64,000 bases of DNA from Whitmania pigra. Its lineage: Eukaryota; Annelida; Clitellata; Hirudinida; Haemopidae. The stretch lies in NCBI GenBank assembly GCA_021613335.1, contig JAJTWR010000278.1, positions 1,195,501 to 1,259,500 on the forward strand, read 5' to 3'. Of the stretch, positions 45,301 through 56,640 are shown piece after piece. Numbering within the stretch: position 1 is the stretch's first letter; each line of letters begins with the position of its first letter. The position numbers were made by a program, and so were the translations under genes. Below the pieces are notes generated by a model. The model was given only the letters and a program-made list of their open reading frames with translations, had not been told where the DNA came from and made no database searches.

Positions 45301-46928
45301 TTATGGTGTAAATTTTATCCTGGCCATCTGATCAATTTGATATCTTTGAAGCAAACGTTCACTATGTTGCTATTTATTTTAATACTTATTGACTACTAAC
45401 AAGTAAAAATCAAAAAATAAGTGAGCAAAACATAGTTTTAGTTAGGTAAGTCTAAAGCAGTGAATTGGAAAAACATAATTAAGGAAGTATAATTTTTAGG
45501 ATTGTATTAATTAAAATTTTTTAATTTTTTTAAAAATGTTTTAGTGACTAAGTTAAACTTTACTTGCAACTAAAAAATAGTTTAACTAATAGTTAATAAC
45601 TTTTTAAGTTTTTAATATGTAACTAAAAAATAGTTTAACTAATAGTTAATAACTTTTTAAGTTTTTAATATGTAACTAAAAAATAGTTTAACTAATAGTT
45701 AATAACTTTTTAGTTAACTTTTGCCCATCACTGAAAATAAATAAGGCATTCCACATTCTGACTTATTCCTTGTATTCATGCAATGCAGTTAATATTCACT
45801 AACCAACAACGTTTACTGGTCTCCTGTAAGGAAGATAACCAAAAGTGTAATTGAAAATCCCTCTACCATGAAAGATAGGTGGAGAAAATGTAAAAAACTT
45901 AGTGAATATATTTTGAAATTTTCTTATTAATGAGTTTGAAGAAGTAGACACTTGAACGTAGAGATCATCCTCACCAAATGAATAAACAGGCACTAAAGAT
46001 GTCCTTCAGGAAACATTATCAATTTTTGAATAATGATTATGGTAATTACCACATGGCTTCATAATCACAAAATCATTTAAATAATTTTAATATGTCAAGC
46101 TATAGCTGTTTCTTGTTTATTAAGTTCTCGTTTGGATCATTCATAACGTTGCTAATCATAAAGTGATTACTTAATCAAAAAAGAAACTTACCTATACTTC
46201 AAAGCAAGTTTGATAAATCCCTTTCTTTTAGTGAGGTAAAGATTGAGGTTTCCAGGATTAGCTTCTAAAGCCTCAAGTGCTCCACCAACAACAAGTACAA
46301 GAGCATTGCCCTTGCCACATTTTGACATAATGTATTCCATGCTTCTTTTGCTAGCAGAACAGATTCCTGTTTAAAGCCAATTAGATATTTGCAAAAGCAT
46401 TTTAAGTGTCATGGCTCAGCAATCACGATGCTTCTTACCATGAATCATGGCCAGTTCTCTTGAGAAAGGCAAATAAAACTGACATGGCAAAGTAAGAAGC
46501 CTGAATTCTAAACCTGGAAAATGCTTTGAAAGACCTGTAGCTTCAGTGCTGAAGTTCAGAAAGGCTCCACAGCTAGTGATGCCATGAGGATGATAGACAA
46601 ATAAATAATTTCTTTCTGGATCTAAGCTTGCAGTTTTATGAAGCTTCATTGGAAAATAGTCTCGTAGGTAATTCCATATTAGCCACGATTTTACCCACTT
46701 TTTTGGTCTACTACCTTGTTCGGGGGTTCGAAAATCATAAATGAACCACACGAAATAAATAACCGGTAATAAGAAGAACGGTGAAAACAATAAAGAGAAA
46801 AATAGAAACACTCCAGTAGCCCCAAACAGAAAAAAGCTATAATTCCAATATAAGGCCGCCAACGTCTGTAATCTCCTCTCCAGTGGTGTCCGAATTATAT
46901 TCGCAAACTCAATTCCAAAGACTTTCAT
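42350..46928 (-). CDS. DGAT2/MOGAT-family acyl-CoA:acylglycerol acyltransferase
   Basis: Five exons in phase: 46928-46439, 46366-46192, 46003-45804, 42562-42513, 42457-42350, giving 340 residues, close to MOGAT (about 334) and shorter than DGAT2 (about 388). It is an ER/lipid-droplet enzyme making di- or triacylglycerol from acyl-CoA. Landmarks: a hydrophobic hairpin at residues 28-64, DYFP ending at 93, the HPHG motif at 113-116, FNFSTEATG-like FLNFSTEATG, LVVGGALEALEANPG, a YSFGEDD block, and FHGRGIF. The C-terminal exon ends in a helix matching EALVKLFDKHK of the family. DGAT2 versus MOGAT cannot be decided from motifs alone. The start at 46928 opens on MKVFGIEFAN with no upstream ATG in phase nearby. 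Convergent with the kinase; intron 4 (3.2 kb) is almost wholly a hAT element. Confidence 0.9.
43830..44735 (+). pseudogene. LINE 3-prime segment, copy 1
   Basis: Matches 54900-55500 over many blocks: AGCAACATGAACTGCGGTCCAAACC, GAAAATTTCTATCTCCGG, GGCCCAGTTTGCATATATTAAG, and CGAAACGTTTGAAGAC...GGATCCCTGT(T/C)GGAGCTCCAAGGCGAAGTAA. The 5-prime part (43830-44100) differs from the other copy and is probably a different domain of the same element. No intact frame. Confidence 0.55.
45567..45725. repeat. 53-bp tandem repeat, three units
   Basis: AACTAAAAAATAGTTTAACTAATAGTTAATAACTTTTTAAGTTTTTAATATGT starts at 45568, 45621 and 45674 (period 53), running into the hAT terminal inverted repeat. Such subterminal tandem units are usual binding sites for hAT transposases. 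Confidence 0.85.
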
Positions 46929-47796
46929 CGTTTCTACTTAAACGCGGATAAAGTTCTGCAGCTATAAAGCTATGGGTTGCCCCTAAAGACACGTAAGCCT
47001 AAACTTTTTAGAACTGAGGCTGAGACTACTATTATTGTTCAAACCAAGGATGGTAAATGCGTTCTTTTTATCGAATATTGTTCGACTTATTAGGAGTTTT
47101 TCATACTAAAAGGTCAAAAAACAACAGAACTCGAGAAAGCTAAGTGTTTGGACATCGGACCGAGTACTCAATTGGCTCGAGCAGACCTGCTCACTTCAGT
47201 TCGAAAAGTACCATGACATTCTCTCAAAACATTCCATTTCAGGTTTTTAAGCTTATTAAGTCTTAATTGCTTGTAATTGCTATAAGAAACAATTTACAGG
47301 AAAAACTCTTCTAAACATTTGCGACAACAAACTGAGATTAATCGGGATTGAAAGTTCCCATGATAGGTAAGGTGAGTCCTGATGAAAAAGTTAAGAAAAT
47401 GTCAGACGTTTATTCTTTTCGTGACAGAAACGTCCTCATGTACCACATTATTAGGGCTAGATTGATGTTCATGGTGCAACAAATTGACAGACCACCCAGC
47501 GGCAACGAAGCCTAACAATTAACCCAGAGGCTTGGTTCAAGCGGTTCCAGTCACCACAACAAAAGCTAAAATGACTCCATAAGGATTCTTTCTTGTGCTA
47601 ACAAGCATCTGTACTCGCCAAAGTAACTAAGGCTCTATTTAGACCATTTGATATGCGTTTATTGACTTAATGTCCTGAAGAAAAGTGTAAAATTAATTAC
47701 TGAAGAAAATTATTGATTCACGGTGATTCATTCTTAAAAGTACATTCGCTCTGAAGGTGGTATAAATGATCTGGTTACGCATCTTAGTCATAAAAT
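46929..47796. other. Spacer between acyltransferase 5-prime end and GALC 3-prime end
   Basis: Both neighbours are on the minus strand. A minus-strand AATAAA (47663-47658) may serve GALC. No coding exon is recognised. The 250 bp upstream of 46928 should include the acyltransferase promoter, but no box is convincing. Confidence 0.4.
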
Positions 47797-50700
47797 TCAG
47801 TTAATTTTAAAGTTGTCAAAATCTGCATATCCAAATGCGGTAGTTCCATAACCCACAAATCCATTTTTAATATTGTTAGGCGACGATGCTTTGGTAAGAA
47901 CCTTTCCGTCGACGCTCACAGTAATGTCAGATTCCTGGAAAATGTTATGGCATTAACTTCATCAATGCGGTTCACACAATCTGATAACAACAAGTTGTGC
48001 CCACCTTTACAATAATTCCAAGCTTGTGCCAAGTGTCAAACTTCACAGGTGGATCCACTGTGCCTAAAGCTAAAGTGCATCTCTTGTCTGCAAATATTTA
48101 GTTATTATTAAGTCAAATATTTATTAAGTGTCACATTTACCATTAAAATATTGAAGCGATGCCATACCTAAACTGCAATAAATGGCATAGGTATTATTTC
48201 CTGGGTATATGGCAAAAAACAGACCATCAGTGAACTCTACTTCACATCCTCCATTTTTAATCCTTGCCCCAAGGAACATCCCTGTGGTCCCATTTGAAGA
48301 TGGTATCAAAACATGAATATTTAAGTCTACATCTTTCCTTAAAAAAATATAACGAATAATAAAATTATATTAATTGAAATGTTTCCTCTGGATGTGTAAA
48401 TGAAAGTGAAAATAAATCTAAGTAACCAACCAAATGTAATCACCGCCCACACTAATTGTATAATTGCCAGTGTAGCACCAGTCAATGGGTTTCCTCAAGA
48501 CAACTTGGCGACTGATTTTGTTATGAGAAGCTTCCTTCTCTTTTCTTATTTCCCAAACGCCAGCTTGAGGCACAAAATAATGAGGTTCGCCATTATTTTC
48601 ATAGTCTGAGAATATTTTTATTGAACCAATAATATAATGCATATAAGTTTTAAAACAAAATTTATAACAATTTGACCTTCATAATTATCAAAATAAGGTA
48701 GAGGGAATGATTTTGAGCTTGGTGGGATGTCATAGCAACCTTTCAAACCTGATGTGAGTGTTGTCAATGAGTAAATCTGGTCAGGCTCCAAAGCCATTCT
48801 AAAGATTGATAGAGATGGCTATGGAAACATTTGGTATTGTTTAAATAATCCAAATAAAGCAACCCAAAATATTTCTAAGACAAACCTTGATGGGAGCTTC
48901 CTTCTTAAATACTTGCTTAGTTTTGAAGTCAGATTTCCAAACATAGAACTTCCCAATTTTGGCCTAGACATAGAAGGTTACGTAGAAATTGGTCTATTAA
49001 ATTTAATTAAGCATGTTTAAATGAAAATATTATTCCAAAATAGATGAAGGATAATTGTTTACAAACGGATGATGATGATGGCCTCATTACCATCTATGAT
49101 GTAATAATTATCCAATTTAATTTAAATAAAACTCCATCCTAAACACTTTCATCTCCAATTAATTTTTTAAAATTATAGTTCAGAATAAATTATAAATATA
49201 TGTAAATAGGTAGATACTTTGCAATTGCTCAGTAATATCAAAATCAGAAAAGAAGCAAAAGAGCGAGATCACAGATCTGCCACAGATTATAATTATAATT
49301 TAAATTAACGGCAAGTAGTTCATAATTAATTTAAGTTAATTGCATTTAAAAATCAATCCGATGTACAGCTGGTTACTAAAGTCTACTTACTTAGTTTCTC
49401 ATGAATATTCATTAGCTTCCAACTTGGCTAGATGTTATTGTTATATCTAGGGAGCATTAGGATGTACTGTTAATGTCCTAATTTAGTTATGAAATGGACT
49501 AACAGTTAATAAACTACCATCACCATGTACTGTAATACTAGCTAGCTGGAGTTAATTAATTAAAAAAAAAGGTAGGACAAATTAAGGTAGGATTGCACAT
49601 ACTCTACCTTTTTTAAGATTCAAGAAAAAACTAAGAAAAACCAAGATCACCATGACTCCTTGGAGAAAAAATTCGGCTTCCTGTGATGAAACATTGTATT
49701 CTGGAATGGAAGGCCTGATGCAGATAGAGTTCCTATAGGTCTGACAAAACATATTTTTAATTAATATATAAATTATTTCCATTGAATTTCAATATATACC
49801 ATGGTCTCAATAATAATAGTGAAATCATTCCCATCTGGACTGACAAGGGTGACATATGAACCACCATAGTTCAACATTCCTACCCCTGATCCATGATTCA
49901 AGTATATCCATCCAATGTTAGTAAATTGGGTTGTGTGAGCTATAATTTTAAAATATTTGTCAAAAACGTTTAACAAGTGCCAAAATATAAGATTTCCAGG
50001 GTAAATGTTTAATGAGATGAACAACTGAATCTTAAAGAGAAATGAATGCTCATCGTATAAGAAAGTAAAGACAAGCATTTTTCTAATTGTGCAGAGATAA
50101 ACAGAAATCAGAACAGGTAATGCAAGCAATTAATATCTTATTTTATTGAGTGACAGATATTTCAGAGATCAGAGAGACCAAAAATGTTAAAAGCCAAAGT
50201 TCAAAAAAGAGAAAAGATTTTTTTTTACCAGTAATCCAAATGGGATTGTTAACTGTATAGTGTCCACTCCATGGTTCATTAGCAGTCATAAGACCATCTC
50301 TAGCAAATGGAAGATCATTATAATAACTGGCTACCAAATTCCAGAGAATTGTGCTTGAAAAATTTAAGTAATAAAAATCTCATAAAAATCTGACTGAAAA
50401 CTGAAATATATAAAAAAAAAACGGATTACCTGGTCATGTATCCTTTTACATAATTTTGATTGAGTATCTGAAATATATAAATCATGAAGTTGACTGAAAC
50501 TCACAAAATATATCAATTGCAGAAACAACATGATTATGTATGACTTCTTCATTTGATGATTCCCATTTGTGAATATGCAAGCAAATGTCAAAGCATCAAA
50601 GTGCAGATCCATAAACCCAAATCCTAGCCAACTGGCAAAAACTACTTCACTTACTTAAACATAACTTGTCATAATCATATATTTAATGCAAACTACTTCA

Positions 50701-52303
50701 TTAGCAATTTAATTGTCAAATTATAACTAATAAAATAAATAAACAAAAAAAAGTGAATTTATTAAATATCTTAACTTTTCTCTCCCATTGAGTTCTTGAA
50801 AATATGTGATAGAGCTAGGATATCTTTTTATTAATTAAGAATTATTAAGGATCTTATTATTTTGTTAAATTTTACAATGAAGAATAACAATTCTAATAAA
50901 CAAATACAAACTACTATTACCAAATATTAAAGAAAGCAGCTAACCAACCCTAGCCAGACAACCTGCACCAATGTCATCATTAAAAGTGCTGTAATCCTCA
51001 GAAGACCAAAGAGTTTTATTTGTTTTAACAGCATCATCAGTAGAGATTGTCCCAGGATAGTGGACTCTTAAAATTTGATTTAGAACAATTTTGAGTTGTG
51101 TTCATTAATAAAATATTAATAAAATCAAATAACCCAATAATATCAACCACATCAGCAAATGAAGGATACTTTAAGATGTCTTCACTGACATGCCAGTCTG
51201 AATCAGCAACAATAATCTTCACTTTGTCTAATTTGTGACTCAACAAGGTAGATTTTAGCACCTTTATAAGTTTATAAATACATAACATATTTGCTCATCA
51301 TACTTATTTTGACTACAAAGATATTCTATCAAAATAATAAAATAAATTCAAAACAGGCTAATTTTATAAAGTAAAATGATTTAATTGTGATATATCACAT
51401 AATACCTTGATGTAGTTTATGTCGTAATGGCGTTCATTCCAAATCTTAAATAACAAATAATATTTTAATCTTGATTCAGACAATTAGAACTTAGCTTCAT
51501 TGATATTGTATTGATTATAACATATGAAACTTACTCCAACATAATCTATGTCTAATCCATGGTAATTTTTAGCTCCAAGGATCCACTTCACAACATAAAG
51601 AGCTGTTGTATTTGGGTATTTATAGGGACTTTTACCATCTCCAACCCAAGCTGGAAATGCCCATGGAAGACCAATAAGTTTAATGGCAGGGTTTCTCTTT
51701 ATGATATTACAAATTATGTGATTAAGAATGTTGGAAATTACAATACAAAGCCAAACTTATCAGAACATTACTTTTTTGGCTTCCTTCATAAGCCACCACT
51801 CATAACCTCTGTCATAATTTTCATCCCAGCTTTCATGCATGTGGGAAGATTCTGTCCCCTCTCAATAAATTTAATAAAATGCACTACTTAAACAACTTTC
51901 TTTTTGCTTTCATGTATAGATTTGTTATACCTGTAGATTGAGCATCCCCACCAATTTCTACTTTGAGGGTATGAAGTGATGCACCAAAATTTGCCTGTAC
52001 AAAAATTATTAAATTTACGTGAATCTTTTGCATAAAACATTTTAAAATATTTTCCGACCTTGAACAAATAATCCAGAATCTCATCTCTCTCTTTATCTGG
52101 GTAACTTATTAGCAATTTACTAGTTGCCTTTAAAATAAAACACCAAACTGAATTTTAAAAAGCTGGTCAGTTTTGTAAATTTTTACCCCTCCTCCGCTGA
52201 CCGCACCAATGCCATCAAATGTTCTTCCAAAACTATTGGTTGGATCAAGTGTATAAGAGCCACAACAGCCCAAATAAATTAAAGATAAAATGAAGCGAAA
52301 CAT
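47797..52303 (-). CDS. GALC: Galactocerebrosidase (GALC, glycoside hydrolase family 59)
   Basis: 18 exons in phase give 654 residues (human 685): 52303-52187, 52127-52059, 51994-51931, 51860-51772, 51696-51535, 51444-51406, 51261-51134, 51066-50949, 50467-50430, 50353-50229, 49939-49800, 49740-49651, 48963-48886, 48818-48677, 48605-48431, 48337-48168, 48087-48005, 47934-47797. Lysosomal enzyme that removes galactose from galactosylceramide and psychosine. The first ~16 residues form a signal peptide, followed by [11 protein letters not shown]. The TIM barrel holds IWNER with the acid/base E171 and LWSSED with the nucleophile E246, plus EPWSGHY. The lectin-like C-terminal domain is complete and ends [10 protein letters not shown]. 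Start ATG at 52303 precedes the signal peptide. A tentative 3-prime signal is at 47663. The 690-bp intron 12 holds no repeat I recognise. Confidence 0.94.
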
Positions 52304-52619
52304 CGCAGCAGTAGACGATCTTTATGCTAGAATGACGAAAATTTCCGCACAAAACCTGCTTTATATTGTCACGTTAATATTTTCATTTTGCAGAAGTGAG
52401 ACTGAAGAATGTCTATTTTATTAAATATGACAAAACAACAATTAGCTAAATAGTTTGATTAACTGTGGTCGATTTAAATTATTGTTCCACAGAATATCGC
52501 ACTTGAAAAACCTCATGCCATCTCACGACATGCTCTGGATAAACCACCTGGTGAAGTTAGAAACTCCACGGAGTGCTCCTGACCAGTAGCGTAGCAAAGG
52601 GGCGGCGCATCTAAATCTA
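52304..52619. other. Upstream region of GALC
   Basis: Should hold the GALC promoter and 5-prime UTR. I see no defined motif. A dispersed repeat begins at about 52590-52620. Confidence 0.35.
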
Positions 52620-53010
52620 ACGTAGGTGTTCTAGCCCCCTTTTGGGGTCTATTGGTCAAGGATCAACCGATATAGATAAAATGTGCTGATTGTTTCAAAA
52701 AATAGAGGAAAGATCAAAGAACCAGAGACAAAAGTATTCAAAAATAATTTTAAAATAAGGAACTATTTTTAATTAATGCTTGAAAACTTTGAAGATTTTT
52801 TTTATGGCAGATCTGTATGTGTGCGCTAGCCAAAATAGTTATATATTTGAATTCTCCTGAAAAATATCTACCAGAATATGTATAACATGTATTTTTAAAC
52901 CGCAGGGACGGGGTCGAAAAAACAGTCCAAATCATCCCAGTTAAGCAAAGGACTATAATCAAATAAATAAAGGGTCGAAAAAACGTCCGATAAAATCAAA
53001 ACAAAATGGG
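52620..53010 (+). repeat. Dispersed repeat, plus copy, interrupted by a 48-bp insertion
   Basis: Matches the reverse complement of 56270-56640: GAACTATTTTTAATTAATGCTTGAAAACTTTGAAGAT, AATTCTCCTGAAAAATATCTACCAGAATATG and CCGCAGGGACGGGGTCGA...AAAC. It is split at 52924-52971 by a retroposed tail. No coding capacity; family unknown. Confidence 0.7.
52924..52971 (+). mobile_element. 48-bp retroposed 3-prime tail with 13-bp target duplication
   Basis: AGTCCAAATCATCCCAGTTAAGCAAAGGACTATAATCAAATAAATAAA, bounded by GGGTCGAAAAAAC at 52911-52923 and again at 52972-52984. The unoccupied sequence is preserved in the inverted copy at 56340-56360 (GTTTTGTCGACCCCGTCC), which confirms the insertion. Confidence 0.9.
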
Positions 53011-53214
53011 CGAAAATAAGACTTGCATAAGGCTAGCAAAGTGCTTACAAATCGATTGAGCCATTGAATGACATTGATGAAATTTCAGAATTTTTGTCAG
53101 ATGAAAATTTCGATGACAATGAGAATATTCTTCAAGACAATCATGTTTTAGGAACAACGCAAACTGGGTTTAATGATTTTTTTAAATGGTAATAAAACTG
53201 TAAAAAGGTCATAA

Positions 53215-53375
53215 ATGAATGTTGGCTGTTAATTTCATTGTGTTTTGCTCGAAAAAATTTGCGAAGCTAGGGCAGCAGTAAATTTTGGAAGATTTGATTC
53301 GATTTGGGATTTGGGAATTTGATTCTATTTGGAATTTTGAGATTCTATTTGAGATTTGGTTGTTGAGATTTAAAC
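53215..53375. repeat. Fragment of the CAGTGATGGGC hAT family
   Basis: Matches the inverse of 29340-29510: TTGGCTGTTAATTTCATTGTGTTTTGCTCGAAAAAATTT and the GATTTGGGATTTGG... simple-repeat-like end. It stops before the terminal GCCCATCACTG. Confidence 0.65.
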
Positions 53376-53395
53376 TACCCCCAGGTGCTGATAGA

Positions 53396-54579
53396 CAGGG
53401 GCGCAACTAGGGGGGGGCAGGGGGGGGCTTGCGCCCCCCCCAGGCCTAATAGGAGAGACCCTGCAATTTTTCCAAATCCGATGAGTTTTTTTTTTGGTGG
53501 GGGGGGGGGGGATAAGGGGATTTAACTGGTTTGAAACTTTGAGACAGAAGATAGTCAAACTCTTAATAATAATAATCTGTTCTATCTTTAATTCTTTATT
53601 AATTATAATTGGTAGTTTTGATTTGAACAGTTTCAAAAATTTTTCGACTGCGTCGGGCTTTCGTCCCTTTTCCAAACTTGAGCCCCCCCCACAGCACTTT
53701 TCGCTGGTTATCTGATCACCAGATAACCAGTCATTTTGACAACCCTGCCTTGGCTGCTCTTGATGCTTTGCGGAATGGCACAATGACTCCCGAGCTTTCG
53801 GAGTTCTGCAGCCTTCATAGAAAAGACGCTGAAACTGTGCAAAGACAGTTCCTATTCACATCGACAAGTTTACGTGCTGATGAGTCTGATCCCAATGCAT
53901 GTATCGAACTTCAAGATCTTTTCTGTGCCACAAGCATTCAGCCCGAGTTGCATTATATGCTCGATGTTGCTCTTACTCAGCCATTTACGTCTTCAGATGC
54001 AGAAAGGGCATTTTCTAAACTTCGCCTTATTAAAAGTCATCTCAGGACGACTATGTCTGCCTGTCGTTTGCAAAGTTTATTGAGAATATCTGCGAACAAA
54101 ACAACTACTGCATTTCTTCCATGAAATGAAATGGTGAACAGATTTTCACAGACTGATCGAAAAATTATTTTGTAACTGCAAACACATCAAAATGTAATTT
54201 AGACTACAACATTTCAAAATTGTTTTAAACTGTTTAGGATCATAACTTTATACATAATTTAGATTAGGTGAAATGTTTAGGATATCAATCATATCATATT
54301 ACAATTTTAAACATATCATAAACTTTTTTTTTACAGTTGCTTTAACTGGCTTGAAACTTTGAAACAGAAGATAGTCAAGCTCATTAATAAATTATTAAAG
54401 ATACAAAAAAAGACTGCAGACTTATAAATAAAAACTTATAATAATAATCTGTTCTATCTTTAATTCTTTATTAATTAAAATTAGTAGTATTGATTTGAAT
54501 AGTTTAAAAAATTTTTCGACTGCGTCAGGCTTTTCTAAACTTGAGCCCCCCCCAGCATTTTTCGCTGGTTGCGCCCCTG
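53396..54579 (+). mobile_element. hAT element with GC-rich tips and exact 8-bp target duplication
   Basis: Left tip CAGGGGCGCAACTAG and right tip CTGGTTGCGCCCCTG are inverse repeats. CTGATAGA is present at 53388-53395 and 54580-54587. The plus-strand frame 53720-54124 is a hAT transposase C-terminus with the dimerisation motif TSSDAERAFSKLRLIKSHLRTTMS (near 53990-54060); the catalytic core is missing. About 200 bp at 53515-53705 is repeated directly at 54342-54560 (TTTGAAACTTTGA(G/A)ACAGAAGATAGTCAA... to TTTTTCGACTGCGTC(G/A)GGCTTT). The two repeats bracket the transposase piece. Confidence 0.9.
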
Positions 54580-54587
54580 CTGATAGA

Positions 54588-55500
54588 ACGTGGCAAGAGG
54601 CCGGATCTGGTGCTCGCATCGCCGTCGACCGATGCCATAATTCTATTAGAGCTGACGGTTACGTGGGAGGACAGGCTGCAATACCGTACCTCTACTCCAT
54701 CGAGATTGGCGCAAGTGGCGTGGTCGACAAGTCGACTTATGCTTTCCTCACTAAAATTGGATTGTCAAGCCGGGAGAGAACAAAGGCTATGACAAGGATG
54801 TCTAAGGCCGCTGAAGCAGCTTCATTCTGGATCTGGCACATGAGGAAACAGAAGAAGTCTTAAGAGGCCACTACAGGAAACCGGGGAAAGCCGTCAGTCT
54901 CCGGTATGAATAATCCACCGAACGACGGGGCCACACCATTGGCCGAGAGACGCGGTGTTGTCGGTAGAAATGGGCCGACCGCGAACTCACGAAGCAACAT
55001 GAACTGCGGTCCAAACCGCGGCCTCGATAATGCCCGCGATCGAGTCCCGAAAATTTCTATCTCCGGATGCCGCTACAAAAAAAATTATAAGGCCCAGTTT
55101 GCATATATTAAGATGGTGTGAAGAAGCCACTGAGAGCTTTCATGACCGCTGTAGGCTAACTAGGGTGGATCGACATAACAATGCCAATGAGAGCCACGCA
55201 TAGTCGAAGTTTGCAGGTGACAAACAGACAGCATGCGACATGAGGAAGCCTTTGAGAGCTTTTGCAGTCGCTCCAGTGCAGACAGCAGTGACCGGCATAA
55301 CAAGGCCAACGAGTGCCTCTCAAAGCCGGCGGTAAGAGTTGGGTCTTGCAAAACCAAACCGACAGGGACATCCGTTTGATGCGACCCCCCGAAAACGTAA
55401 GGAGAATCAAAGGGCCGAAACGTTTGAAGACAGGGGAAACTCCTCTGAGGATCCCTGTCGGAGCTCCAAGGCGAAGTAATAAGTAACCGCAGTTGGACAT
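54588..55500 (+). pseudogene. LINE 3-prime segment, copy 2, with restriction-like endonuclease remnant
   Basis: The frame at 54590-54790 reads IERGKRPDLVLASP...ILLELTVTWEDR. The KRPDLVL / LELTV pair looks like the PD-(D/E)xK core of the restriction-like endonuclease at the C-terminus of R2/R4/NeSL-group LINEs. A frameshift then changes the frame (54840 region). The rest matches 44200-44735. It is a 5-prime truncated, dead copy. Confidence 0.55.
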
Positions 55501-55645
55501 TGTTGTCGTGCCAGTATGATCATTTCCGATATGTTTAATATTTTAGAAGAATCAAACACATCACTTTCACATCTAGTAACAATATCTACCGTTAAAAGAA
55601 AAATTTCAGGAAATATAGAACTCTTTACAACTGCGCAATTTGTCA

Positions 55646-56070
55646 CGTACTAGATGGACCGCAAGAGCTGAATCTTTGAAAGCTGTGAACTCCCTAGAAG
55701 CCATTGCAGAAGTACTTTATGAAATTTCGTATCAAAAGTGTGACTCAACGACTAAATCTAATGCTATGGGCTTATACAGACGTACGAGTTTTGACTTTAT
55801 TCTGTCTGTTATGTTTATGAAGAATGTGCTGTACAAAATAAAAGTGTTAACTGAATCTTTGGAAGCAATTGATCTGAATTTTATTAATAGAAAACATAAA
55901 AGACGACCTTAGACTTCCTCAACAGTGAAACAGAGATGACGCAATTAATCCAGGCTGGAAAACAATTTTCATCCAAATTACACATAAATGCGGAAGACGG
56001 TTTTAAACGACATCACAGACGTAGAATGGCACATTTGCGATTTGATGACAAAGCTGAATCTCAAGTAACA
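55646..56070 (+). pseudogene. ZMYM1-like hAT transposase fragment, copy 2
   Basis: The plus frame 55646-55910 reads (S)RTRWTARAESLKAVNSLEAIAEVLYEI..., SFDFILSVMFMKNVLYKIKVLTESLEAI. It is nearly colinear with 25521-25970, then broken before QAGKQFSSK...EDGFKRHHR. TRW(S/T)AR and the F(D)FxLS...VL(Y)xxxxLSExLQ order is that of DUF4371 hAT transposases. Terminal repeats are not seen. Confidence 0.65.
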
Positions 56071-56269
56071 TTTACAATTGCATCGGTTGATTTTTAATCG
56101 TCTATATTATAGAACCATATTTCAGCTCTAAATCGTTCAAAACGCTGAATAAAAATAGTTCTCGAATTTTAATAAACTTTCAAATAGTAGCTTTTCAAAA
56201 AGCCCTGGCTTTATAAGTTGTGATCTATATTTTAAAATAGTTGCTGTATTTTTAACTGGGTCGGTTGAT

Positions 56270-56640
56270 TTATAATCGCCTTTTTCGTACTCCATTACTC
56301 ATAAACCTTCTAATTTCGCCCAAGTTGTTTTAATTTTATCGAAGTTTTGTCGACCCCGTCCCTGCGGATTAAAAATACATGCCATACATATTCTGATAGA
56401 TATTTTTCAGGAGAATTCAAATATGTAACTGATTTGCCTAGCACACACACGGATCTACCCTAACAAGATCTTCAAAGTTTTCAAGCATTAAAAATAGTTC
56501 CAAATTTTTAAAATTTTTATGAATACTAGTCCCTGGCACTTTGATCTTTCTTCTATTTTTTAAAACAATCCGCACATCTTTATCTCTTTCGGTTGTTTTT
56601 AATCGCCTTTACCAAAAAGCCCTAAAAAGGGGCTAGAAAA
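56270..56640 (-). repeat. Dispersed repeat, minus copy
   Basis: Reverse complement of 52620-53010, without the 48-bp tail insertion at the GTCGACCCCGTCC site. The two copies are in inverted orientation and bracket the region 53.0-56.3 kb. Confidence 0.7.

Larger units (their letters stand above)
42687..45733 (-). mobile_element. 3-kb hAT element filling intron 4 of the acyltransferase gene
   Basis: The left tip CAGTGAAGGGCATTAACTAAAA and right tip TTTTTAGTTAACTTTTGCCCATCACTG are imperfect inverted repeats. Flanking 8-mers GAGATAAA and AAAATAAA agree at 6 of 8. A minus-strand stretch at about 44990-44870 reads DLSSEAVERLFS then, after a frameshift, SHRIRMSDKLLEDLVMLK, which is the hAT dimerisation region. 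Nested inside are an AAGTA-rich hAT MITE (42773-42925), GC-rich repeat ends near 43250-43320 and 43590-43620, a LINE 3-prime segment (43830-44735), and three 53-bp tandem units (45567-45715). Confidence 0.7.
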
